Assembly (NCBI GenBank): GCA_965247585.1
Contig: CBDFHC010000001.1
Span: 1 to 64,000 of the forward strand
Length of the DNA stretch: 64,000 nucleotides
Source: CBDFHC01 sp965247585
Lineage (GTDB): Bacteria > Chloroflexota > Dehalococcoidia > Lucifugimonadales > GCA-2712585
Direction of reading: 5' to 3'
Part shown: piece after piece, positions 24,975 to 33,379 of the stretch
How the letters are laid out: every line of letters starts with the position of its first letter
Numbering within the stretch: position 1 is the stretch's first letter
Notes under the pieces: model-generated
The model's database searches: none
Told to the model about the DNA's origin: nothing
The model's input: only the letters and a program-made list of their open reading frames with translations
Made by a program: the position numbers and the translations under genes

Positions 24975-25496
24975 GGGGGGTTCTAGTTCAGGGGTTAGGA
25001 CTTGGGGTGATGGGTATGGCCACTGCGAAGGGGTTGCGAATCGAAGGTTGGTGGTGCCCACCCTCGACCGCCCAGTAAGGTTTTTACCCTTGAGGGGCAC
25101 CCTCAGACTCCCGGCAGCACCACCCAGGTTCCCTGCACTCGCCTGTGCGGTTGGAATACAGGTACGGATAATGCAATTTCCAGCGGAATAATGTATGGCT
25201 ATTGAGAACGGCGCCACCGGGTATGAAAATCGAGGCTGGAATGGACGGAAGGGCATGCCAGAGCAAGATGTGTTCTCCCACCACACTCAGATTCCTCGAT
25301 CCTCACGGGCGGACTCAGAAGGACTTGGTGGGGGGCAGAATGGGGTAGGGGCTCGTCCTTCTGAGTCCTCAGGATGAGCGGGTTGGAGGCGTAGGAGGCT
25401 TATTTTCATAGGAATGACATGATATTTGAGCGTGCTCTAGTGGAGGTGAAGTAACATGACCGGAGCTATGGAAACGAGGCGAGGAAGGGGTATGGA
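24975..25496. repeat. Gene-free stretch with A, B1/B2 and D modules
   Basis: Module A at about 25010-25150 (third hairpin of the accacccagg type), B1 at about 25290-25321 and B2 at about 25350-25387, then D (ggcttattttcataggaatgacatg) at about 25399-25470. Modules appear in the same order as at 39.2, 29.7 and 62.0 kb. No gene supported. Confidence 0.7.
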
Positions 25497-26312
25497 ATGC
25501 TGCCAGAGATGAGCCTTGAGGGCAGGGTGACGATTGTGACGGGGGCGGGCAGGGGGATTGGCCGGGAGATAGCGCTGGTGTTGGCGGAGGCGGGGTCCGA
25601 TGTTGTGGTGGCCGCGCGGACGACGTCTGAGATTGAGGCGACGGCGAGGGAGGTGAGGGCGTTGGGGAGGGAGGCGATGGCGGTGTCGACGGATGTTTGC
25701 AAGGCGGCAGAGGTGGATGCGCTGGTGGAGAGGACGGTGGAGCGGTTCGGGAAGGTGGACGTGATGGTGAACAACGCCGGGCAGCTTCGGCGGCTGGCCA
25801 CGGTGCCGTTTCCGGACGTGGTGGTGAGGGGTTCGAGGGTCGACCGGGAGACTATTACCCGGACGACCGACGAAGAGTGGCAAAGTGTGGTGGACGCCAA
25901 TCTGAACGGGGTGTTCTACTGTTGTCGCGCGGTGGCGCCGCACATGATGGAGCGGAGGTACGGGAAGATCATCAACATTAGCTCAAATAACGCGGCGATG
26001 GCGATCCCGTTGATGGCGGCGTATAGCTGTAGCAAGGCAGCGGTGAACATGTTGACCAGGGTGTTGGCGTTGGAGTGGGCGGCGTACAACATTTGCGTGA
26101 ATGCCATTGGGCCGGGGGATTACGATACGGAGATGACGAGGCCTTCGTGGGAGGACCCGGAGGGGAGGAGGCGGCATTTAGAAGGGATTCCGCTGCACAG
26201 GGAGGGGGACCTGAGGGACCTTGGTGTGCTGGCGGCGTATCTAGCCAGCCCGGCCTCGGACTATATGACGGGGCAGGTTGTTTACTTGGACGGTGGGATG
26301 ATGGCGGCGTAG
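25497..26312 (+). CDS. Short-chain dehydrogenase/reductase (SDR)
   Basis: A 271-residue classical SDR, start ATG 25497 after GAGGAAGGGG at 25481-25490. Cofactor motif TGAGRGIG (residues 15-22), NNAG in the fourth strand, catalytic Ser163 in NISSNN, Tyr176 and Lys180 in Y-S-C-S-K. The C-terminal PGDYDTEM and SPASDYMTGQVVYLDGGM are typical. A roughly 20-residue loop (PFPDVVVRGSRVDRETITR) after NNAG is longer than usual. It would reduce or oxidise an alcohol/ketone with NAD(P). Substrate unknown. A perfect terminator-like hairpin follows. Confidence 0.93.
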   Translation: MLPEMSLEGRVTIVTGAGRGIGREIALVLAEAGSDVVVAARTTSEIEATAREVRALGREAMAVSTDVCKAAEVDALVERTVERFGKVDVMVNNAGQLRRLATVPFPDVVVRGSRVDRETITRTTDEEWQSVVDANLNGVFYCCRAVAPHMMERRYGKIINISSNNAAMAIPLMAAYSCSKAAVNMLTRVLALEWAAYNICVNAIGPGDYDTEMTRPSWEDPEGRRRHLEGIPLHREGDLRDLGVLAAYLASPASDYMTGQVVYLDGGMMAA

Positions 26313-26340
26313 GGGGTCTGGGGGTATCCCCCAGACCCCC
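26312..26340 (+). terminator. Terminator hairpin at the end of the SDR gene
   Basis: Perfect 13-bp stem GGGGGTCTGGGGG / CCCCCAGACCCCC with loop TAT, beginning at the last base of the stop codon region, followed by TT. A second perfect hairpin (CCAGAGAGGG-AACT-CCCTCTCTGG, 26343-26366) follows at once and matches the third hairpin of module A. Confidence 0.65.
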
Positions 26341-26366
26341 TTCCAGAGAGGGAACTCCCTCTCTGG

Positions 26367-26790
26367 ACTCTCCCTTGGAGGACGTTTTTGAAGGACGGGT
26401 TATTTTTGTGGGCGATCTGCGGCGGCGGTGGGTGTGGCTTCTGCGAAGGGAAGCGAATCACAGGTTGGTGGTGCCGACCCGAGACCGCCCGGGAAGGTTT
26501 CCAGGTTAATTTCTGAGGGACACCCTCAGATTCCCGGCAGGGGACCCAGGTTCCCTGCCGCCTCCTGTGGGGTTGGTGTTGTAAGGGAGGAGGTTTTGAT
26601 TGGTGAGGGAGTCAGCCATTTCGATGGGTTGGGCTGCCGCAGAGAATTGGAAATCAAGGGTTGGTGGTGCCCACCCGAGACCGCCCGGGAAGGTTTTTAG
26701 GTTAATTTCTGAGGGACACCCTCAGGCTCCCGGCAGCACCATCTGGGTTCCCATCGCGCGCGTGGGCAGCTGAGGCGGTGAAAAAATTAC
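26367..26790. repeat. Two module A copies before the ABC exporter
   Basis: Copies at about 26430-26575 and 26620-26755 share GGTTGGTGGTGCC(C/G)ACCCGA and 'ctgagggacaccctcag'. The first ends GGCAGGGGACCCAGGTTCCCTGCC, a near palindrome. The second ends 'cagcaccatctgggttccc'. No gene supported. Confidence 0.7.
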
Positions 26791-26814
26791 GGAATTTCGG
26801 TAAGCTGTAAGGCG

Positions 26815-28728
26815 ATGAGAGACGAAAAGAGGCAACAGGAAACAGTGACCGGTATGGACGAGAGCCAGCGGGGTCTGGTGCGGCGCGTGGCGGGTTCGTT
26901 CATGCCGTACCGGGCTTCGGTCAGTTTTGTGGCGCTGCTGATACTGGTGACGGCGGGAGTGGGGGTGGTGAACCCGCTGCTGATCCGGGTGGTGTTCGAT
27001 TCGGCGCTGTTCCCAGCGCAGGGGGGTCCTGACCTGAACTTGCTGTGGTGGCTGGGGGGGATTATGGCGGGGATCACGGTGGTGACGGGGTTGTTGGGAA
27101 TAGTCCAGACGTATCTGACGAACCGGATAGGGCAGAGGGTGATGCGGGACCTGCGGAACCGGCTGTACGGGCACCTGCAAGGCCTGTCGCTGGGGTTCTT
27201 CACCGGGACGCGGACCGGGGAGATACAGTCACGAATCGCCAACGACGTGGGCGGGGTGCAGAACGTGGTGACGAGCACGCTGTCCCAGGTGTTGTCCAAT
27301 ACGGTGATAGTGATCAGCACTATTGTGGCGATGTCCATACTTTCGTGGCAGCTGACGCTGGTGGCCATCGGCACGATGCCGGTGTTCCTGCTGCTTACCA
27401 AATTTGTGGGGGCACGAAGGCGTGCGGTGATGGCGGAGTCGCAGGAGGCGGCGGCGGAGGTGACGGCGATAACGCAGGAAACGCTTTCGATATCAGGCAT
27501 CATGCTGGCGAAGCTGTTCGGCAGGCAGAAGCAGGAGGAGCGGCGGTTCCGAGGGGAGAACCAGCGGCTATCAGACCTGGCGATACGGGTGCAGATGACG
27601 GGGCAGGCGTTCTTTGCGGCGATGCAGATATTCTTCTCGGTGTCGCCGGTGGCGGTGTATTTGATAGCGGGGTACCTGCTTTCTGGGAGCGGGACGCTGG
27701 CGGTTTCCGCCGGGACGATAGTGGCGTTCACGACGTTGCAAGCCAGGCTGTTCTTCCCGATAGGGAGCCTGATGCAGATCTCGGTGGAATTGCAGTCGTC
27801 GCTGGCGCTGTTCGAGCGGATATTCGGCTACCTGGACATTAAGCCGGACATAGTGGACTCGCCGGATGCCAGGGAGTTGAGCCCCAAGCAAGTGGATGGG
27901 AAGATCGAGTTCGATTCGGTGCGGATGTCATATGGCGGGGGGACGGGCGAGGAAACGAAGGAATCCGAGCTGAGGTGGGCGCTGGACGGGGTTAGCTTTG
28001 AGATTGAGCCGGGGCAACTGGCGGCGTTCGTGGGGCCCAGCGGAGCGGGGAAGACGACGGTTTCGTACCTGGTACCGCGGTTGTACGACCCCACGGGCGG
28101 GACGGTAAAGATAGACGGCATTGACGTGAGGGAGATTCGACTAGACTCGCTGGCGAGGATGGTAGGGTACGTAACGCAGGAGAGCTACTTGTTCCACGCC
28201 AGTCTTAGGAGCAACATGCTGTACGGGGACCCGGAGGCGACGCAGGAGGAGCTGGAGGCGGCGGCGCGGGCAGCGTTCATACACGACCGGATTATGGAGT
28301 TTGCGGAGGGGTACGACACAGTGGTGGGTGAACGAGGGTACCGGCTTTCTGGGGGAGAGCGGCAAAGGCTTTCGATAGCGAGGGTGATACTGCACGACCC
28401 GCGGGTGCTGATATTGGACGAGGCGACGTCTGCGCTGGACACGGCCAGCGAACGGCAGATCCAGGCAGCGCTGGCGCCGCTGATGAAGGGCCGTACGACG
28501 ATAGCGATAGCGCACCGGCTTTCGACGATACAGGCGGCGGACGTAATATTCGCGATTGACCGTGGGAGGATAGTGGAGCAGGGGACGCACCGGGAGCTGC
28601 TGCGGAGGAGCGGGCTGTACGCGCACCTTTACGAGGAGCAGTTTGGGGGTGGGCGAATTGAGTGCCGTTGCGAGGATGGGATGGTGATGAGCGATGGGAA
28701 GATCTTGAGCTTGAGCGGAGGGCGCTAG
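26815..28728 (+). CDS. ABC exporter, fused membrane and ATPase domains
   Basis: A 637-residue half-transporter of the MsbA/MDR type. The N-terminal membrane domain (about 25-330) has six predicted helices, e.g. VSFVALLILVTAGVGVVNPLL and LNLLWWLGGIMAGITVVTGLL. The ATPase domain has Walker A GPSGAGKT (407-414), a Q-loop (YVTQESYLFHA), the signature LSGGERQR (511-518), Walker B VLILDEATSALD and the switch His in AIAHRLST. It would dimerise to export a lipid, drug or other hydrophobic compound. It starts at ATG 26815 after a weak AAGG. The C-terminus has a short Cys-containing tail (IECRCED). The substrate cannot be deduced from context. Confidence 0.92.
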   Translation: MRDEKRQQETVTGMDESQRGLVRRVAGSFMPYRASVSFVALLILVTAGVGVVNPLLIRVVFDSALFPAQGGPDLNLLWWLGGIMAGITVVTGLLGIVQTYLTNRIGQRVMRDLRNRLYGHLQGLSLGFFTGTRTGEIQSRIANDVGGVQNVVTSTLSQVLSNTVIVISTIVAMSILSWQLTLVAIGTMPVFLLLTKFVGARRRAVMAESQEAAAEVTAITQETLSISGIMLAKLFGRQKQEERRFRGENQRLSDLAIRVQMTGQAFFAAMQIFFSVSPVAVYLIAGYLLSGSGTLAVSAGTIVAFTTLQARLFFPIGSLMQISVELQSSLALFERIFGYLDIKPDIVDSPDARELSPKQVDGKIEFDSVRMSYGGGTGEETKESELRWALDGVSFEIEPGQLAAFVGPSGAGKTTVSYLVPRLYDPTGGTVKIDGIDVREIRLDSLARMVGYVTQESYLFHASLRSNMLYGDPEATQEELEAAARAAFIHDRIMEFAEGYDTVVGERGYRLSGGERQRLSIARVILHDPRVLILDEATSALDTASERQIQAALAPLMKGRTTIAIAHRLSTIQAADVIFAIDRGRIVEQGTHRELLRRSGLYAHLYEEQFGGGRIECRCEDGMVMSDGKILSLSGGR

Positions 28729-28846
28729 GGGTTGGAGAGGGGGAGGAACGGCGAAGGGGCCAGGGATAACTGAGAGTTTTAGGGCATGGGATAGACGCCT
28801 TCTGACGCAGGACGGCAAATGGGGAGGGCGATTTAGAGACAAAAAG

Positions 28847-28875
28847 AGAGGGGAGCGATTTAATCGCTCCCCTCT
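28847..28875 (-). terminator. Rho-independent terminator for the zinc-ribbon gene
   Basis: A 13-bp stem (AGAGGGGAGCGAT / ATCGCTCCCCTCT) with loop TTA. On the minus strand it is followed by CTTTTTGTCTC, a proper U-run, and sits 20 bases past the stop of the minus-strand gene. It may also stop + strand transcripts from the ABC exporter. Confidence 0.8.
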
Positions 28876-28894
28876 AGCTATTGCCTACGTTCGT

Positions 28895-29206
28895 TTACCA
28901 GCGTGGGGGTGAAGACGAGCGCTGTTTGCTGAAGCAATCGCTACAGTAAACGGGTCGGTCGCCACGAGGGAGAAAAGGCACGGTGGTGTCTGTGCCGCAT
29001 TCGGCGCAAACAACGGCGTGCATCTCGCGCTGGGTGGACTGGCCGTAGCCACCGTCTCGCTGGCCACGTCGTGCCTGGCGGCAGTTGGTGCAGCGCTTGG
29101 GCTCATTAGTGAAACCCTTCTGCGCGTGGTACGACTGGTCGTCGGCGCTGAAGGTAAACGGTTGCCCGCAGTCCAAGCAGGTGAGTGTCCTATCTACGTA
29201 ATTAAT
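28895..29206 (-). CDS. Two-zinc-ribbon protein, possible ATT start
   Basis: The homologous region covers about 103 residues and has two metal sites: T-C-L-D-C-G ... R-C-T-N-C-R (a probable zinc-ribbon, zf-trcl-like, with F-x-F-x3-Q-x3-Y-x-x-K-G-F between the pairs) and V-C-A-E-C-G ... Y-C-S-D-C-F near the end. A perfect GGAAGGAG (29221-29214) lies 7 bases before an in-frame ATT (29206-29204). No ATG/GTG/TTG lies between there and the conserved YVDRTLTC, so ATT, a rare start known from infC, is the best fit. The frame stays open to an ATG at 29320, but that extension lacks a ribosome site and looks noncoding. Likely nucleic-acid or protein binding; function not known. Confidence 0.75.
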   Translation of the reverse strand: MNYVDRTLTCLDCGQPFTFSADDQSYHAQKGFTNEPKRCTNCRQARRGQRDGGYGQSTQREMHAVVCAECGTDTTVPFLPRGDRPVYCSDCFSKQRSSSPPRW

Positions 29207-29320
29207 TGGTCGACTCCTTCCTATGATAGTTGGCAGGCGGGTGTACGCCGATACCGAGGAAGCAGTAGACCATCCGGTGGGGACTGAAGGGAACCTGGTG
29301 GGCTCCCGATGAAACCACAA

Positions 29321-30248
29321 AGGACGCTATTACGATCTTAGTCAGGGACACGAAACCTTGCCACGAGGGGCATTATATCAGACGAAAGGGGGAAAATCCA
29401 GTGTACAGCTATATTGGTGTGACATTTAGATGGCGCGGAACTTAGAATGGCAGCGCTGGAGGGAGAGGAGATTTGTGCGTGGGAGGTTGGGACCGGAACA
29501 ACCAGGGATGAAAATGCGAGGCTGGGATGGATGGAAGGGGGTGCCAGGGTGGGACATGCTCCACCCTGCCCCACCCAGAATCCTCGATCTTGAAGGACGG
29601 ACTCGGAATGACATGTTGGCGTCCAGCTCCAGGGAGGATGAAAAACCAGGATTGGAATCCGAAGCGGGCGCCGCGGTAGGAATTGCTCTGCCCCGCACGC
29701 AGATTCTTCGATCCTCACGGGCGGATTCAGAATGACATGGTGGGGAGCGGAATGTAGTATGGGTTCGTCCTTCGGGAGCCTCAGGAGGCTCATTTTCATA
29801 GGAATAGCATGACACATTAGTATGCTCTATTGGCGATGAAGAAACGTGGCCTGAGCCATGGGAAGCGGGCTGAAACGCTATTTGCGAGGCAATCAGGCTT
29901 GCCGGTTGCGACCGGCACCACCACCGAAGAAAATCGGCGCTGGCAGGGCGCACTGGAGCCACGGATAGGCTATCTCCCAGGCAATCAGGCATGGTGATAG
30001 GTCTTTTCACCAGAGAGGACTGAAAATCGAAGGTTGGTGGTTCTCACCATCCCGCCAAGGAAGGTTCAAAAAACGATTTCTGAGGGACACAGTCAGACTC
30101 CCGGCAGCCACCACCCACCACCCAGGTTCCCTGCACTCTCCAGTGTGGTTGGTGTAGATTGCGTACTGGAGGCGCCCTTTCAAAGGACGGGCTGGGCTAT
30201 TTTCGAGGCAAGGGGTCCAAAATCATGAATACGGGAGGAAGGTAGAGC
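29321..30248. repeat. Gene-free stretch with B, D, C and A modules
   Basis: B1-like copies near 29576-29608 and 29702-29733, D near 29790-29870, C at about 29900-29945 (GCCGGT-TGCG-ACCGGC, perfect stem), and A at about 30010-30160 with TCACC in place of CCACC in its first hairpin. No gene supported. Confidence 0.7.
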
Positions 30249-30449
30249 ATGGCCGCGACAGAACCGGGAGAGATTACGATGGAGGAGCTGGAAACGCTGG
30301 CGCGCAGGGCTGGGCTGGCCCTTACGCCGGCAGAGTTGGAGGAGATGAAGCCGCAATACGACCTGTACGCGGAGATGATAAGGCTGGTCCATTCGGTGGA
30401 CCTGGAGGCGGGGGAGTCAGGGGTGACTTTCCGGCCGGACTGGGGATAG
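30249..30449 (+). CDS. GatC-like small protein paired with an amidase
   Basis: A 66-residue protein from ATG 30249 with GGAGGAAGG upstream. It resembles GatC, the small subunit of tRNA amidotransferases: the helical start ITMEELETLARRAGLALTPAELEEM and the later VHSVDLEAGE resemble that family, but it is shorter than the usual ~95 residues and ends FRPDWG. An amidase of the GatA type follows 250 bases later. It is more likely a partner or chaperone of this amidase than part of a tRNA amidotransferase, because no gatB is seen. Confidence 0.65.
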   Translation: MAATEPGEITMEELETLARRAGLALTPAELEEMKPQYDLYAEMIRLVHSVDLEAGESGVTFRPDWG

Positions 30450-30698
30450 GGGCAAGGGAGCGAGGTGTAGACCGGTGGGAAATGTTAGGGCGAATCTTTC
30501 ATGCCGGTTGCCACCGGCACCACAGAGGGTTGGAAATCCCAGATCAGGAATGTTTTTCGAGTTTATTTCTAAGAGACATCCTCAGACGCCCGGCAGAGAG
30601 GGATGGCCCCCTCGGGACTCCCCCTTGAAGGCTTTTACAATTAGTGAACGGTGCTATTTTCGAGGCGATAACAAATCAGGAGAGACGGTGGTGAGGAT
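30450..30698. repeat. Module C and partial module A between the GatC-like gene and the amidase
   Basis: GCCGGT-TGCC-ACCGGC (about 30501-30516, perfect stem) starts module C, then a shortened module A (taagagacatcctcagacgcccggcag) with a diverged hairpin (about 30555-30640). Confidence 0.6.
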
Positions 30699-32105
30699 AT
30701 GACAACTACGGAAACGAACCTCTGTTATTTGACGATTTCCCAGGCGGGGGAGTTGCTTAGGACGCAAAAGCTTTCGCCGGTGGAGCTGACGCGGGCGTTC
30801 CTGGACCGTATTGAGGCGGTGGACGAGAAGCTGCACTGCTACATTCTGGTGACGGCGGAGGAGGCGCTGAGGCAGGCCAGGACGGCGGAGGCGGAGATAC
30901 TGCGGGGCGGTTACCGCGGTCCGATGCACGGGATACCGTTTGCGCTGAAGGACATTTACGACACGGCGGGGATCACGACGACGGCGGGGTCCCGGTTGTT
31001 CTTGGACCGGGTGCCGACGGAGGACGCGACCACCACGGCGCGGTTGAAGGCGGCGGGCGGGGTGCTGTTGGGGAAGCTGCACACGTACGAGTTCGCGCTG
31101 GGCGGGCCGGACTTCTCGACGCCGTTTCCCCCGGCGCGAAACCCGTGGAACACGGAGCACACTACGGGAGGTTCCAGCAGCGGGTCCGGGGCGGGGGTGG
31201 CGGCGGGGTTGACGATGGGGGCGCTGGGCTCCTGCACCGGGGGGTCGATTCGAGGACCGGCGTCGCTGTGCGGTATTGTGGGGCTGAAGGCGACTTACGG
31301 GCGGGTGAGCCGGGCGGGGGTGGTGACGCTTAGCTGGTCGCAGGACCACTGCGGGCCGATGACGTGGACGGTGGAGGACACGGCGGTGATGTTGCAGGCC
31401 ATAGCGGGGCACGACCCGAGGGACCCGGCTAGCAGCCGCGCCCCGGTACCGGACTATTCGCTGGCGCTGCGGGAGGATGTGAAGGGGATGGTGCTGGGGC
31501 TGCCGCGGGACTATTTCTTCAGTCCCAGCGCAGACGTGAGCGCAGAGGTGGTCTCGATTGTGGAGAAGGGGGTGGCGGCGCTGGAGGGCTTGGGGGCGCG
31601 GGTGGAGGAGGTGAGCCTGCCGAGCCTGCCATATGTCAGGGCGGCGAACTCGGTGATTATGATAAGTGAGGCGGCGGCGTTCCACCAGAAAAACCTGGCG
31701 GAGCGGCCGCAGGACTACGGCGACGTGACCAGGGCGCGGTTTCGGCTGGGGCGGATGTTCACGGCGCGGGACTATGTGCAGGCGCAGCGGTGGCGGCCGG
31801 TGGCGGTGCGGGAGTTCGCGGCGGCGCTACAGAAGGTGGACCTTCTGGTGACGCCAACGATGACGCAGCCAGCGGGCAAGTTTGAGGGGTACGACCCGCT
31901 GTTCACGTCGAAGGGGCCCAGCTTCACGGCGCCGTTCAATTTCACGGGGCTGCCGGCGATATCGGTGCCGGCGGGGTTTACCGAGGCAGGGCTGCCGGTG
32001 GGGATGCAGATAGCTGGGAAGCCGTTCGACGAGCCGGGGGTGATAAGGGCGGCGTACACGTACCAGCAGCACGCGCGGTGGTTCGAGAGGAGGCCGCCTG
32101 TATAG
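30699..32105 (+). CDS. Amidase-signature hydrolase (GatA-like)
   Basis: A 468-residue amidase-signature enzyme hydrolysing an amide to acid and ammonia or amine. The Ser-cisSer-Lys triad is readable: Lys84 in PFALKDIYD, the serine-rich TTGGSSSGSGAG (155-166, cis-Ser about 160) and nucleophile Ser183 in T-G-G-S-I-R-G-P-A-S. The usual GSDTGGS is GSCTGGS here, so the Asp is replaced by Cys179. Start ATG 30699 comes after GGTGAGGAT. Length fits the family. No signal peptide, so cytoplasmic. The substrate is unknown; the small GatC-like gene upstream suggests a two-subunit enzyme. Confidence 0.92.
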   Translation: MTTTETNLCYLTISQAGELLRTQKLSPVELTRAFLDRIEAVDEKLHCYILVTAEEALRQARTAEAEILRGGYRGPMHGIPFALKDIYDTAGITTTAGSRLFLDRVPTEDATTTARLKAAGGVLLGKLHTYEFALGGPDFSTPFPPARNPWNTEHTTGGSSSGSGAGVAAGLTMGALGSCTGGSIRGPASLCGIVGLKATYGRVSRAGVVTLSWSQDHCGPMTWTVEDTAVMLQAIAGHDPRDPASSRAPVPDYSLALREDVKGMVLGLPRDYFFSPSADVSAEVVSIVEKGVAALEGLGARVEEVSLPSLPYVRAANSVIMISEAAAFHQKNLAERPQDYGDVTRARFRLGRMFTARDYVQAQRWRPVAVREFAAALQKVDLLVTPTMTQPAGKFEGYDPLFTSKGPSFTAPFNFTGLPAISVPAGFTEAGLPVGMQIAGKPFDEPGVIRAAYTYQQHARWFERRPPV

Positions 32106-33340
32106 GAAGGGGGCACCCCTCAGACTCCCGGCAGGGAACCTGGTTTCCCTGCACTCTCCTGTATTGGTTGGCGGGCACCACCAAACCGTTCATCTTTCCG
32201 GAAGGAAAGTGGTATGGGCTCGTCGTTGGAGGGCCTCAGGATGAGCGGGTTGGAACGGCTGGCAAGATTTATGTTCAAGTGAATCAGCAATGGCGATGGG
32301 GATGGTTGCCACGAGGGGTTGAAATCACAGGTTGGTGGCGCCCGCCGACCCGACCCGGAGGGTTATTAAGAGTTTATTTCTTAGGTAGACCCTCAAGTTT
32401 GTGAGTAAATCGAGTTGGAACAGCGATAGTGGGCGCGAGGGTTGGATGTGCTCTCCCACCACAACCAGATTCTTCGAACCTCAAGGGCGGACTCAGAATG
32501 ACGTGTGTTTTGCGGGCGCTGAACGCAGGAAATTGAGACGCTGAAAAAACCGACGGAACCAAAGACTTAGAGCCGCTAAGGATGAGCGGGTTGGAACGGC
32601 TGGCGAGATTCATGTTCAAGGGAATCAGCAATGGCGATGGGGATGGTTGCCACGAGGGGTTGAAATCAGAGGTTGATGGCGTCCGCCGACCGGCCCCGGA
32701 GGGTTATTAAGAGTTTATTTCTGAGGGACACCGTCAAGCTCGTGAGTAAATTGAGCTGGAACAGCGATAGTGGGCGCGAGGGTTGGATGTGCTCTCCCAC
32801 CACACCCAGATTCTTCGAACCTCACGGGCGGACTCAGAATGAAATGTCTTTTGCGGGCGCTGAACGCAAGAAATTGGGACGCTGAAAAAACCGACGGACC
32901 CAAAGTCTCAGAGCCGCTAAGGGTGACATGAAGGGGGATGGACTGAGGATAGCGTCGCCTGGGAATGGGCAAGGGAAGCTGATGGGCTCCTATTTGCGGG
33001 TCAATCAGGCATGCCGGTTGGGAGTGGCATAACGAGGGATGAAAACGAATTGGGAGTGGCATAACGAGGGATGAAAACGAAATGGAAGGGATCACGGAAG
33101 TGGAAGACGCCGGTGTGACGGAGGGCGGCGGATGAGGTGGCCGGTTGGGGCAGCGGAGCAAATGAGACATGCGTTGCGAAGTTATGTAATGTAAGAGCTT
33201 GACGGCCGTAAACGGCAGGAATGTTACGAGATCACTAAGTAGGATGCATAGTGATTGACAGTGACCTGGAAAGGCTGGTAGCCTCCAGTGCAACTTTGCT
33301 AAGCTGACGCTAAGCTACGGCCAAAGAGGCCGCGGATGCC
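32106..33340. repeat. Gene-free stretch with a ~341-bp tandem duplication
   Basis: ATGAGCGGGTTGGAACGGCT occurs at 32241 and 32582, starting two ~341-base units of A-like plus B1 modules and a 'ttgcgggcgctgaacgca(g/a)gaaatt' phrase. A module C hairpin (atgccggttgggagtggcat) is near 33010-33030, partly duplicated just after as 'tgggagtggcataacgagggatgaaaacga'. No gene supported. Confidence 0.7.
33255..33316 (+). promoter_or_regulatory. Possible promoter and 11-bp-spaced operator before the ABC importer
   Basis: TTGACA (33255-33260) and a weak TAGCCT (33279-33284) are 18 bases apart. GCTAAGCT occurs at 33298-33305 and 33309-33316, 11 bases apart. This spacing is typical of sites bound on one helix face. 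Inference only. Confidence 0.35.
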
Positions 33341-33379
33341 AGTTGTATTGGTGAACCCTTATAAAAGCAGGAGGAGCCC

